DNA from: JANJTY01 sp038257155
GTDB lineage: Bacteria; Pseudomonadota; Gammaproteobacteria; Xanthomonadales; Xanthomonadaceae
Length of the DNA: 48,445 nucleotides
Direction of reading: 5' to 3'
Assembly (NCBI GenBank): GCA_038257155.1
Contig: JBBSJP010000037.1
Coordinates: 1-48,445, forward strand
The position numbers were made by a program, and so were the translations under genes. How positions within the stretch are numbered: position 1 is the first letter of the stretch; each line of letters begins with the position of its first letter. Of this stretch, positions 16,968 through 24,999 are shown piece by piece. The notes beneath the pieces were generated by a model, which was not told the DNA's origin, did not search any database, and was given only the letters and a program-made list of their open reading frames with translations.

Positions 16968-18611
16968 ATGACACCAGCCAGTTCCACCGTGACCGACGCT
17001 TCGCCCCGCATGCTGCTGGTGCTCGTGCTCAGCTACCCGCTGCTTACCCATCTGGCGGTGTATTTCCACAGTCTGGCGCTGACTGCAGCGGCGGCCTTGG
17101 TGCTGGGCCTGGTCGTGCTGCGTGGACCCTTGCAGGCGCGTCGCTGGTGGGCCTGGCTGATTCTGCTGGCCGGTGGCGGCTTGCTGCTCTGGCTGGCATT
17201 TTCCACCCGGCGCCACGATGCCCTGTTCGCGTTGTATGCCGCGCCGGTGATGGTGTATCTGATGCTGGCCTGGCTGTTCGGCAGCACCTTGTTGGGCAGC
17301 GCAACGCCATTGATCGCGCGTCTGGCCGGGCACCTGCATGGGCAGGCGCATATCGATGATCCGGCGGTGCAGCGTTATACACGGCGCCTGACGGCGGCCT
17401 GGACCGCGCTGTTCCTGCTGCTAGCCACGACCAATCTGATGCTCGCCACACTGGCCAGCCCGGATGGCGTGCTCGAACTGCTCGGCTTCGAATCGCCCTG
17501 GCCGCTGCCGCCGACTGCGTGGTCGCTGTTTGCCAACTTCATCGGATTCATCCTGGTCGCGGTGCTGTTTGCACTCGAGTTCGCCTATCGGCGGCGGCGC
17601 TTTCCCGCGCAGCACGCACGCTATCGGGGATTGATGGATTTTCTCAATCACATGCGCGAGGAAGCCCCGAACCTGCTGCGTGCCTCGGCCAATCAGCCTG
17701 CCGCCGCCGGTGAGCCGCCGCGCATGTTGCTGACTGCCGCCAGGCGACGCGTGGTGTGGCTGGTTCTAGTCGCAGCGCACCTGATCGGGCTGGCGCTGAT
17801 CCTCGTTGATCTGTGGCCCTGGGGTCTTGGCCTGATCGTCGCCAGTCATCTGATGATTTTCTGGGGCACCCTGGTACCGGATTCGAGCCTGCTCACGTCA
17901 GTGGTGCGGAGCTTCTCCAGCGCGCGCAACGAAGTCTGGCTGACCATCGACGATGGCCCGTCCGAAGACACCGCCGCGATGCTGGACCTGCTCGATGCTC
18001 ACGCCGCGCGCGCGACGTTCTTTCTGATAGCTGATCGCGCCGCGGTGCAGCCGGACGTGGTCGCGGAAATCCTGCGGCGTGGCCACAGCATCGGCAACCA
18101 TACCGCCAGCCATCCCTCCGCCTGGTTCTGGGCCTTGCCACCATCGGCCATGCAGCGACAGATCGAGGCGGCACAGCAGCAACTGACCGCACTGGCTGGC
18201 GCGCCGCCGCGCTTGTTCCGCGCCGCGGTTGGCATGAGCAATCCCTTCATCGCGCCACTGCTGAACAAGCACGACCTGCTCCGCATCGGCTGGAGCGCGC
18301 GCGGTTTCGACAGCGTCAGGTCACGGCCCGAGGCAGTGTGGGCCGGCCTGCAAAGCGGACTTCGCCCTGGCGCCATCCTGCTGTTGCACGAGGGCGCGGC
18401 GCACGGCAACAGCGTGGCAACCCTGAACTTTGTTTTGCAGCAGCTCGACGCGCTGGGTTATCGCTGTGTGCTGCCGGAATTGCCGGCCGAAGCGGGGCGC
18501 TCGGCCACTACCAGCCAGTTGTTGAACGGCGTCCCGCCCCACAACGGCGAAAAGCGCACGCTGAGTCCTGCCTCGCCCAAGAGCGCGGCGAGCGCTTCGC
18601 GTTCCGGATAG
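16968..18611 (+). CDS. COG4648-like membrane domain fused to NodB polysaccharide deacetylase domain
   Basis: A 547-aa protein in two parts. The N-terminal half (about 1-300) is an integral membrane domain resembling COG4648 proteins; the stretch TPLIARLAGHL...RYTRRLTAAW (about 113-145) and LFANFIGFILVAVLFALEF (about 187-205) are typical. The C-terminal half is a NodB-type deacetylase: D328/D329 in TIDDGP and metal ligands H378 and H382 in GNHTASH. The usual RxPxG motif reads RAAVG, so substrate binding may differ. COG4648 proteins are often found in aryl-polyene pigment clusters (recollection). The last 50 codons overlap the methyltransferase gene on the other strand. ATG 16968 is chosen because the frame before it is not membrane-like. 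Confidence 0.82.
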   Translation: MTPASSTVTDASPRMLLVLVLSYPLLTHLAVYFHSLALTAAAALVLGLVVLRGPLQARRWWAWLILLAGGGLLLWLAFSTRRHDALFALYAAPVMVYLMLAWLFGSTLLGSATPLIARLAGHLHGQAHIDDPAVQRYTRRLTAAWTALFLLLATTNLMLATLASPDGVLELLGFESPWPLPPTAWSLFANFIGFILVAVLFALEFAYRRRRFPAQHARYRGLMDFLNHMREEAPNLLRASANQPAAAGEPPRMLLTAARRRVVWLVLVAAHLIGLALILVDLWPWGLGLIVASHLMIFWGTLVPDSSLLTSVVRSFSSARNEVWLTIDDGPSEDTAAMLDLLDAHAARATFFLIADRAAVQPDVVAEILRRGHSIGNHTASHPSAWFWALPPSAMQRQIEAAQQQLTALAGAPPRLFRAAVGMSNPFIAPLLNKHDLLRIGWSARGFDSVRSRPEAVWAGLQSGLRPGAILLLHEGAAHGNSVATLNFVLQQLDALGYRCVLPELPAEAGRSATTSQLLNGVPPHNGEKRTLSPASPKSAASASRSG

Positions 18612-19195
18612 GCCTTCGGGCCGGTGTTCATCCAGCGCAGCAGGCGCGAGAGCTGATCGACCGCGCGCGTGGTGCGCGCTCGCCAGTCGCGGCCGGCCAG
18701 GCCGGTGCGAATCACCAGACGCCCGCCCGGTGCCACGCAGGCCGCCGCGCAGCGCAGCAGCGGCGCCTGCGCCGGAGGCGGAAGGAACTGCAGCACGTCG
18801 AGAATCGCCACACTGCCCCGATGCGCCAGCGGCGACTCCGGCGCGGGTCCGTCGAGATCGAAGCGCGCCACCGTTTCTGCCAGATCAACGCATTCAAAGC
18901 GCGCCTGAGTCAGGCAACCGCGGGCGGCCGCGGCGCGCGCCTGTTCGATCTTGCTGCGATCGTTGTCGACACCGAGGTAGGCGAGCGGTCGGCCGCAGGC
19001 GTCGAGGTACTGCGCCAGCAGCCCGATGCCGCAGCCGAGATCCAGCAACGGCAGATCGCAGCCCTGCAGGGCCTCGGCCACGCCGGCAAACAGCGGATCG
19101 GTGGCCAGCTTGGAGCGCACATAGTGGTAGTACCAGCGGCTTGGAAGAAAGCGCTCGGCGGTGCGCGCCAGCGCGGCGCGGTCGGGTGGGCTCAT
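18458..19195 (-). CDS. Class I SAM-dependent methyltransferase
   Basis: A 245-aa Rossmann-fold methyltransferase. SAM motif I is LLDLGCGIGLLAQYL (about 50-64), with an acidic end to strand 2 (YLGVDND). The N-terminus RFLPSRWYYHYVRSKL and the end PFNNWLVVAERP look complete. The substrate is unknown; similar genes accompany COG4648 and aryl-polyene genes (inference). Its last 154 bp overlap the convergent deacetylase gene. Start 19195 (MSPPDRAAL) is preferred; the frame continues to 19273 but without homologous-looking sequence. Confidence 0.85.
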   Translation of the reverse strand: MSPPDRAALARTAERFLPSRWYYHYVRSKLATDPLFAGVAEALQGCDLPLLDLGCGIGLLAQYLDACGRPLAYLGVDNDRSKIEQARAAAARGCLTQARFECVDLAETVARFDLDGPAPESPLAHRGSVAILDVLQFLPPPAQAPLLRCAAACVAPGGRLVIRTGLAGRDWRARTTRAVDQLSRLLRWMNTGPKAYPEREALAALLGEAGLSVRFSPLWGGTPFNNWLVVAERPASAGNSGSTQR

Positions 19196-19364
19196 GAGGC
19201 GTGCAGGCGCAGGTAACGGGTGGCGAAGTATGAACACATTGGGCCACCTGATGCGGGACTTGATTGGCTGCAAATAGCGCCGCGCATGTGTGACAACGCA
19301 CCGATGGCGTCTGCCGTATCGCGCAGAATCATGAGGATCTCATGGCAAACCAAGGTGATCGCGC

Positions 19365-19538
19365 ATGTCATTCTCACTTTATCTCGGCGGACTCGTCCTA
19401 TTACTGATCGGCATTGCCTATGCTGCGGTGCTGCTGGAAGTGCCTACCCAATGGATCGTGGTCGGCATCGTGGTGGCCGCCGGACTCGGCGTCCTTTCCG
19501 CCGTGGCCCAGACGCGCATGAAGGACAAGCCGGATTAG
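19365..19538 (+). CDS. Small two-segment membrane protein
   Basis: A 57-aa protein (starts MSFSLYLGGLVLLLIGIAYA, ends QTRMKDKPD). Two hydrophobic segments (about 4-23 and 29-47) are separated by a short polar turn (LEVPTQW), and the C-terminus is basic and polar. An AGGTGA ribosome-binding site lies 5 nt before the ATG. Proteins of this kind with a VP..W turn occur in many gammaproteobacteria (recollection), with no known role. It is divergent from the methyltransferase. Confidence 0.75.
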   Translation: MSFSLYLGGLVLLLIGIAYAAVLLEVPTQWIVVGIVVAAGLGVLSAVAQTRMKDKPD

Positions 19539-19570
19539 CCGTACATCCGACCCTGCACGACAAGGTGGAA

Positions 19571-19631
19571 GTAGCGGCATGGGATGCCGACCCACGACTC
19601 ACTCGTAGGTCGGCACCCCTGTGCCGACGCG
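19571..19631 (+). repeat. Tandem GTAG hairpins
   Basis: GTAG-CGGCAT-GGG-ATGCCG (19571-19589) is followed by GTAG-GTCGGCAC-CCCT-GTGCCGAC (19605-19628). Both have a GTAG head and a perfect stem, but different stems from classes 1 and 2. They lie just downstream of the 57-aa gene. Confidence 0.6.
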
Positions 19632-19729
19632 TCTTTCACCTTGCGAGCGATGCACCACCCGACGCTGATGGCGGCCTGGGATGCCGCCCTGCGTCGAGGC
19701 GCACGCGCGTTTCCATCGGCGCTTCTGGT

Positions 19730-21127
19730 TCAAGCGGCGAAGCGCTGCTTCAGCAAGGCCCAGGCCGCGCGCAAACCCTGCGCTTCACCGCCGGCAGGCT
19801 TGCCCGGACGGTCGCTGTCGTTCCACGAATACGTGTCGAGGTGGCACCAGGGCAAGTCGCTTGGCACGAAGCGCTGCAGGTACAGCGCTGCAGTGATGCA
19901 GCCCGCCATGCGTGACGCGCCGGTGTTGACCAGATCGGCGATGGGGCTTTTCAGATACTGCTGGTAGGGCGCGTAGAGTGGCATCGGCCAGAGCGGGTCG
20001 CGCACCGCGTCACCGGCCGAGAACCAGGCAGTGCGCAGCGCGGCATCGTTGCCGAACAGAGCGGGCAGATCCGGACCCAGCGCGATGCGTGCGGCGCCGG
20101 TCAGCGTGGCGAAGTCCAGCATCAGCTGCGGCTTGCCCTCCTCGGCATAGGTGATCGCATCACACAGGATCACGCGGCCTTCGGCATCGGTGTTGTCGAT
20201 CTCGACCGTCAGTCCGGCGCGCGTCTTGAGCACCTCACCCGGTCGGTAGGAATTCGGTCCGATGGCGTTTTCAACCGCCGGCACCAGCATCTGCAGGCGC
20301 ACTGGCAGCTTCTGCGCCATGACCAACTGGGCCAGGGCCAACGCGTGCGCCGCCCCGCCCATGTCCTTCTTCATCTTGCGCATGCCCTCGGAGGGCTTGA
20401 TGTCGAGCCCGCCGGTATCGAAGCAGACACCCTTGCCGATGATGCTGATGCGTGGATGCGACAGATCGCCCCAGACCAGTTCGATCAGACGCGGCGCACG
20501 ATGGCTGGCGCGACCCACGGCATGGATCGCGGGGAAATTCTCCTTCAGCAGGGCCTCGCCGGTTATGCAGCAGACTTCGCCGCCATAGGCCTGCGCCAGG
20601 CGCCGTGCCACGGCTTCCAATTGGTCCGGGCCAAGATCTTCGGTCGGGGTGTTGACCAGGTCGCGTACCAGCAGGGTGGCCTTGAGCTGGGCGAAGCTGT
20701 CGGAAAGCGCCGCCGCCTCGCCGTTCATCGCCAGACGTGCCGGCGCGCGGGTGGGTTTGCGGTAGCGGTCGAACTGATAGGCGCCCAGACCCCAGCCGAG
20801 CGCCGCGAGCCCGGCGTCGACGCCGGTCGGTGAAGCCGGGTCGAGTCGATAGCTGCCCTCCGGCAGGACCATGGGAAGGAAGCTCAGCGCGTAGGGATCA
20901 GCGGGGTCGTCGATGCCCGCCAGTACCGCGACGGGCTTGCCGTTTTCGCCGGGAACCATCAGCCAGGTGTTGGGATCAGCGCGGAAGCCGGCGCCCTCCA
21001 TCCACAGCCGCTGGCGCAGCGTGGCGGTGTTCCAGTAGGCGCCCAACTGGGCGGCGCGCAGGGTGATCAGGGGAATTGCACCACTGCCCTCTTCGGCGGC
21101 GGCAAAGCAGTTCACGGAAGATCCCAT
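19730..21127 (-). CDS. M17 leucyl aminopeptidase family protein
   Basis: A 465-aa cytosolic metallo-aminopeptidase. The two-metal centre is read from GKGVCFDTGGLDIKPSEGMRKM, giving the lysine and first aspartate, and from DNTDAEGRVIL, giving the conserved Asp, Glu and catalytic Arg. The N-terminal half is divergent, as in PepB-like members of the family, and the protein is shorter than E. coli PepA. It probably releases N-terminal residues from peptides during protein turnover. It follows the HAD gene by 19 bp on the same strand and is likely co-transcribed with it. Confidence 0.93.
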   Translation of the reverse strand: MGSSVNCFAAAEEGSGAIPLITLRAAQLGAYWNTATLRQRLWMEGAGFRADPNTWLMVPGENGKPVAVLAGIDDPADPYALSFLPMVLPEGSYRLDPASPTGVDAGLAALGWGLGAYQFDRYRKPTRAPARLAMNGEAAALSDSFAQLKATLLVRDLVNTPTEDLGPDQLEAVARRLAQAYGGEVCCITGEALLKENFPAIHAVGRASHRAPRLIELVWGDLSHPRISIIGKGVCFDTGGLDIKPSEGMRKMKKDMGGAAHALALAQLVMAQKLPVRLQMLVPAVENAIGPNSYRPGEVLKTRAGLTVEIDNTDAEGRVILCDAITYAEEGKPQLMLDFATLTGAARIALGPDLPALFGNDAALRTAWFSAGDAVRDPLWPMPLYAPYQQYLKSPIADLVNTGASRMAGCITAALYLQRFVPSDLPWCHLDTYSWNDSDRPGKPAGGEAQGLRAAWALLKQRFAA

Positions 21128-21146
21128 CGATACGGTCCTTGTCGGT

Positions 21147-21839
21147 TCAGGCGGCGTCGCGCGCCAGCAGCCAGTGTGTCAATTCGCCCAGGTTCCTGAC
21201 CGTGAGCGACGGCGAAGATTCGTGCCGCCATTTCAGATTTCGAGGATTGATCCAGGCACTGTGCAGACCGGCGCGCTGCGCGCCCAGCACGTCGTGTTCC
21301 GGGTGATCGCCCACGTGCAGTACTTCATTCGGCGGCAGGCCGAGTCGCGCGCACGCGGCGTGGAAAATGCAGGCCTCGGGTTTGGCCTTGCCGTGCTCGC
21401 GCGCACTCAGGCTGAAACTGAAATGCTGCGCGATGCCGATCCGGTTCAGATCCGCAGTGCCATTGGTGAGCGCGGCGATGCGCCAGCGCGCCGCCAGAAT
21501 CGGCAGCGCGCTGAGTGCTTCGGGGTATACGGTCACTGCATTGCGCGCAGCATAAAACACCTCGAAGGCCGGTTCGGCCAGCGCCGGGTCGACCGCGCAG
21601 GTCTGCAGGGCATGGCGCAGGCACAGCTTGCGCTGGGTGATGTAGTCATGCACGAGCAGGGGATTGTCCAGCGCGACCTTCTCGCGCAAGCGGCGCATCT
21701 CGTGCACCGGGAATCGCGCGGCCACTGCCGGCGCGTGTTCGATCAGCCAGGCATGCAATGCGGTTTCGGCACGCTCGATGGCGGGCGCGATATCCCACAG
21801 CGTGTCGTCGAGATCAAGGGTGATGGCGCGGATCTGCAC
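21147..21839 (-). CDS. HAD superfamily hydrolase (phosphatase-like)
   Basis: A 230-aa haloacid-dehalogenase-fold protein of subfamily IA. Motif I is LDLDDTLWD (nucleophile and acid aspartates), motif II is ALTNGT, motif III is the lysine in HGKAKP, and motif IV is GDHPEHD. A cap domain of about 100 residues lies between motifs I and II, as in YjjG-like nucleotidases. The exact substrate cannot be read. The start is a GTG at 21839; a MITE-like element begins 2 bp further upstream, so the native 5' region has been replaced. The frame running upstream through the element to 21917 is not credible. Confidence 0.88.
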   Translation of the reverse strand: MQIRAITLDLDDTLWDIAPAIERAETALHAWLIEHAPAVAARFPVHEMRRLREKVALDNPLLVHDYITQRKLCLRHALQTCAVDPALAEPAFEVFYAARNAVTVYPEALSALPILAARWRIAALTNGTADLNRIGIAQHFSFSLSAREHGKAKPEACIFHAACARLGLPPNEVLHVGDHPEHDVLGAQRAGLHSAWINPRNLKWRHESSPSLTVRNLGELTHWLLARDAA

Positions 21840-21840
21840 T

Positions 21841-22004
21841 AGCAGCCTGTCGGGCTTTGGGGGTCGAGGCGAAAATCCGACTGCGCGTGGACAGTTTTTC
21901 GACGTTTCGCTGACCAATAGCGTGCTCTATTGGTCAAGAAGCGGCGGATAGTGGACCGCGTAGCCGGATTTGCAGCCCGGCCAACCAAAGTCCGACAGGC
22001 TGCT
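21841..22004. mobile_element. MITE-like element with terminal inverted repeats (family C)
   Basis: The left end AGCAGCCTGTCGGGCTTTGG and the reverse complement of the right end, AGCAGCCTGTCGGACTTTGG, differ at one of 20 positions. The interior contains a perfect 10-bp hairpin, TGACCAATAG/CTATTGGTCA (21911-21936). The element is 164 bp long with no coding capacity. It lies directly before the HAD start codon and after the TonB-like gene. Confidence 0.78.
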
Positions 22005-22093
22005 GGTACATGGTAACCGAGCGGCACGTGATGCGGATTTCACGGACTTCACGCTGGCCGGACCGTGGTGGTCCGGCCAGTCGTGGAACGGGC

Positions 22094-22777
22094 CTACTGC
22101 AGAGTGAAACTGATCGGCACCAGGGCCCAGGCGGCCACCGCGCGGCCGTTCTGCATGGCCGGATGGAAGCGCCAATGGCGCTTCACATGGCGCTGCGCCG
22201 CGTCATCCAGAGCCCGCACGCCGCTGCCCTGCTCGATCTCCACGCGCAGCACATTGCCGCTGGCATCGACCTGCACGCGCAGCATCACCGTGCCTTCCTG
22301 GCCCTGTCTGGCCGCTTCGCGCGGGTAGCGCGGTGGGCTGGCATTCTCGTAGGCCAGCGGCACGCCTGATTCAGCCGGCGCCGCCGCAGCGGTGGGTTCG
22401 CCGACATATTCGGATGTGGTGGGCAGGGTCGGCATCGGTTCCACCCACGGTGCAGTGGATGGCGCCTCCACCACCGGACGGTGCACAACAGGCTCGGTCT
22501 TCACAGGCGTCTGGCGCTGCGGCACGGTCAGGTCCGGCGGTGGCGGAAGCGGCGTCACCTTGGCCTTGATGAACTCGGTGGGAATCCGGTCCGGCACTTC
22601 CGCCGGCGCTTGCGGCGCCTGCGGGTCGGGCGCCATGGACACCGGCAGCAACATCCACAGCGCAAATGCCAGGTGCCCGATGCCGACCAGGGCCAGCGCC
22701 AGGCTGCGATCGAGGTGCAGCGGCTCACCACGAAACGAAAGAGCAAAGGGTTGCTTGTTGCGGCCAGCGATCATCAT
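22094..22777 (-). CDS. TonB-family energy transducer
   Basis: A 227-aa protein. An N-terminal cytoplasmic stub precedes one membrane anchor (about residues 27-48), then a proline-rich periplasmic linker (about 50-135) and a TonB C-terminal domain (about 145-227) with YPREAARQGQEGTVMLRVQVDASG-like text. Such proteins pass proton-motive energy from ExbB/ExbD to outer-membrane receptors. No exbB, exbD or receptor gene is in the window. GGAGGT lies 5 nt before the ATG. The signature residues are those of general TonB proteins, so the cargo is unknown. Confidence 0.9.
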   Translation of the reverse strand: MMIAGRNKQPFALSFRGEPLHLDRSLALALVGIGHLAFALWMLLPVSMAPDPQAPQAPAEVPDRIPTEFIKAKVTPLPPPPDLTVPQRQTPVKTEPVVHRPVVEAPSTAPWVEPMPTLPTTSEYVGEPTAAAAPAESGVPLAYENASPPRYPREAARQGQEGTVMLRVQVDASGNVLRVEIEQGSGVRALDDAAQRHVKRHWRFHPAMQNGRAVAAWALVPISFTLQ

Positions 22778-23019
22778 CGGACACCTCCACCTGCGGGTCG
22801 GATACTCGATTCCCCGGTGTGCCCGCGCCGGGCACTGCCGGAAGCCTTCGCGCTGACGGCAGCAAGGTCGTCAGGCGATGGTTCGAATGTGCACCGATTC
22901 AACGGCCGGAAGTACCTGAAGGGGTCAGGGCGTTCAACCGGTAGTCAGCTTGCAGTGCGCGTAGGGTGCGTTTCGCTGCGCCGTCATTCCGCGCTCTCGA
23001 TAGTTCCGCCTGCGCCATT

Positions 23020-23096
23020 GGTGGGCCAAGGCCCACCCTACGAAGCGTAGCCCAGGCGTTGCGCCAACCCCCACGTAGGGTGGGCCTCGGCCCACC
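23020..23096. repeat. Pair of class 1 REPs in inverted orientation (TGGGCC variant)
   Basis: GGTGGGCC-AA-GGCCCACC with CTAC (23020-23041) and GTAG with GGTGGGCC-TC-GGCCCACC (23075-23096). Both GTAG heads point inward. They lie in the 353-bp gap between the TonB-like gene and the phospholipase D gene; I see nothing else in that gap. Confidence 0.8.
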
Positions 23097-23130
23097 ATTG
23101 CGGGCTGATTGCCTCCCTGCCCGCCGGCTG

Positions 23131-24999
23131 TCAAAGAATTGGCGCCAGGCCCGCGCCGAAGGCTGTGAGGATGCGGGTATAGAGCCCTTTCAGCCCCAGT
23201 TTGACCTCCGGAAAATCACCTACCGCCTGATAGCAGGAATGAAAGTCCGGATCACTGGGCGGCAACGGATCGCATCCCTCCAGCAGCTCATAGCTGGTGG
23301 CGTAGCGCCAGGGCCAGATGTCGAACAGCGGCAGGAACTCGGAGGTCTTTGCCAGTCCGTATTGGAGTCCCGAGAACAGCGCCGGTTTTGGACGGCGCGC
23401 AATGGTCCAGGCATTCTCCGCTGCCATGTCGAGCAGCAGCGACTCGGCCAGCAGGGCGGCGAACCCGGGGTCGCGAATCAACACGGCGTTCTCGGTATTG
23501 AGCCGATCCGAGCGGGGATCGAAATTGTGCGTGCCAACCATGGCGATCTCGCGATCCACCACCAGCGACTTGGCGTGCAGGCTGATGCGCACGCCGGCCT
23601 CGCGCAGCGGCACCGGGCGGCCCGAACCCGAGCCGCCCGAACCCCAGCCCGAACCCAGGCCACGCAGGCCGCCCGTGGAGCCGCTGCGCCGATTGCCGAA
23701 GCGTTGCGATTCGCTGGCAAACTGTCCCAGCGCCTCGGCCGACAGTTCCGCGCCCGTGGCGTCGAGATCGATAGGCGCATCCTCGGGGAAGGGTTTGTAT
23801 TCGAAAATGCGGAAGCCCAGCTCGCGCAGATAGCGCCGCTTGTACTTGTGCGAAATCGCGTAGACCGGGAAGGCGTCGGTCGCGGCCAGGCTATTGGTCG
23901 AGACAAGGATCGTTGGTGGATCCGCTCTGGACTGCAGGGTGACAAAGGTTTCGCGCGCCGCAGGCGACAGCACCAGATAGGGCGTCTGCAGCAGGACTTC
24001 GCGCTGGCTGCCGGCGAGCAGGCCGCGAATGTCCTGACTGACGTCGCGCTTGCGCCGCCGCTCGCCGCGCGACTGCTTGCTGGGCGGGTCGCTGAGAAAC
24101 TCGATCGAGCGTACCGACATGGCGGTGTCGGCCAGGGCGCCGGCAATGGCTGGCTGGTCGGCCTGCGCCGACAGGTCGAGCATGCGTTCGCTGTGGGTCA
24201 GCACCGGATCGGGCAGGCGACGCAGGCTGGGATCCGGGTCGAGAGTCAGCGCACCCACGTCCTTGAGCGCGGCTGCCGCCACGGCACGCTGATCCCGCCA
24301 GTAGATCTCGAAGGCGCGCTGCATGTCGGCCACCGCCGGGCCGCCGATCAGAATGTCCCGGTCGCGGTAATTGAAGCGGTCGTCCCAGTCAAAATAGCGG
24401 TTCTGGTAGTTGCGTCCGCCAGTAATGCCGAGCCGGCCGTCAATCAGCAGCAGCTTGTTGTGCATGCGCTGATTGAGCCGCGTGAAGCAGCAGAAGATCG
24501 CCCCGACGAAGCGCGCCGGACCGGTCACCGCTCGGCCGAAAAGCGGGTTGTACAGCTTGATCTCAAAGTTGACGTGGTTCTCGGCCAGCGCCGCCAGCAG
24601 GCGCGGATTGTCGAGGCTGAAGAGTTGATCCAGGAGTACGCGAACCTGCACCCCGCGGCGGGCGGCGGCCAGCAGCTCCATCAGCACGAAGTGGCCGGCA
24701 TCGTCCTCGGCGAAGATGTAGGTCTGCAGATCGATGCGCTGGCGCGCGCTGCGGATCAGGTTGATGCGCGCGAGCAGCGAGTCCTGACCGTATTCCAGCA
24801 GCAGGGCACGGTGCGGACTCTGCGTACTGCTGTCGCCCATGTCGTAGAGCGGTGAGGCCAGCGCGCAATTGTCGGGCCGGCTGCACGTCAGTTCGCTGCC
24901 GCGCCGCGATTCGGCCAGCTCAGGTGCGCGCTTCAGGTCGCCGCGATGCGCGCCGCAGCCAGCCAGCAGCGCCAGCAGCAGGAACCATGCCGCTCTCAC
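23131..24999 (-). CDS. Phospholipase D family lipoprotein
   Basis: A 622-aa predicted lipoprotein: signal sequence MRAAWFLLLALLAGC with the lipobox cysteine at C15. Two HKD motifs are present: H180-K182-D187 (HNKLLLIDGRLGITGGRN) and HAKSLVVDREIAMVG (about residue 480), the layout of cardiolipin-synthase-like and secreted PLD proteins. A Gly/Ser-rich linker (GLGSGWGSGGSGSGR) precedes the second motif. It probably acts on phospholipids at the outer membrane or periplasmic face (inference). The start is a GTG at 24999 that overlaps the yceI stop as GTGA, so translation is coupled. Confidence 0.9.
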   Translation of the reverse strand: MRAAWFLLLALLAGCGAHRGDLKRAPELAESRRGSELTCSRPDNCALASPLYDMGDSSTQSPHRALLLEYGQDSLLARINLIRSARQRIDLQTYIFAEDDAGHFVLMELLAAARRGVQVRVLLDQLFSLDNPRLLAALAENHVNFEIKLYNPLFGRAVTGPARFVGAIFCCFTRLNQRMHNKLLLIDGRLGITGGRNYQNRYFDWDDRFNYRDRDILIGGPAVADMQRAFEIYWRDQRAVAAAALKDVGALTLDPDPSLRRLPDPVLTHSERMLDLSAQADQPAIAGALADTAMSVRSIEFLSDPPSKQSRGERRRKRDVSQDIRGLLAGSQREVLLQTPYLVLSPAARETFVTLQSRADPPTILVSTNSLAATDAFPVYAISHKYKRRYLRELGFRIFEYKPFPEDAPIDLDATGAELSAEALGQFASESQRFGNRRSGSTGGLRGLGSGWGSGGSGSGRPVPLREAGVRISLHAKSLVVDREIAMVGTHNFDPRSDRLNTENAVLIRDPGFAALLAESLLLDMAAENAWTIARRPKPALFSGLQYGLAKTSEFLPLFDIWPWRYATSYELLEGCDPLPPSDPDFHSCYQAVGDFPEVKLGLKGLYTRILTAFGAGLAPIL

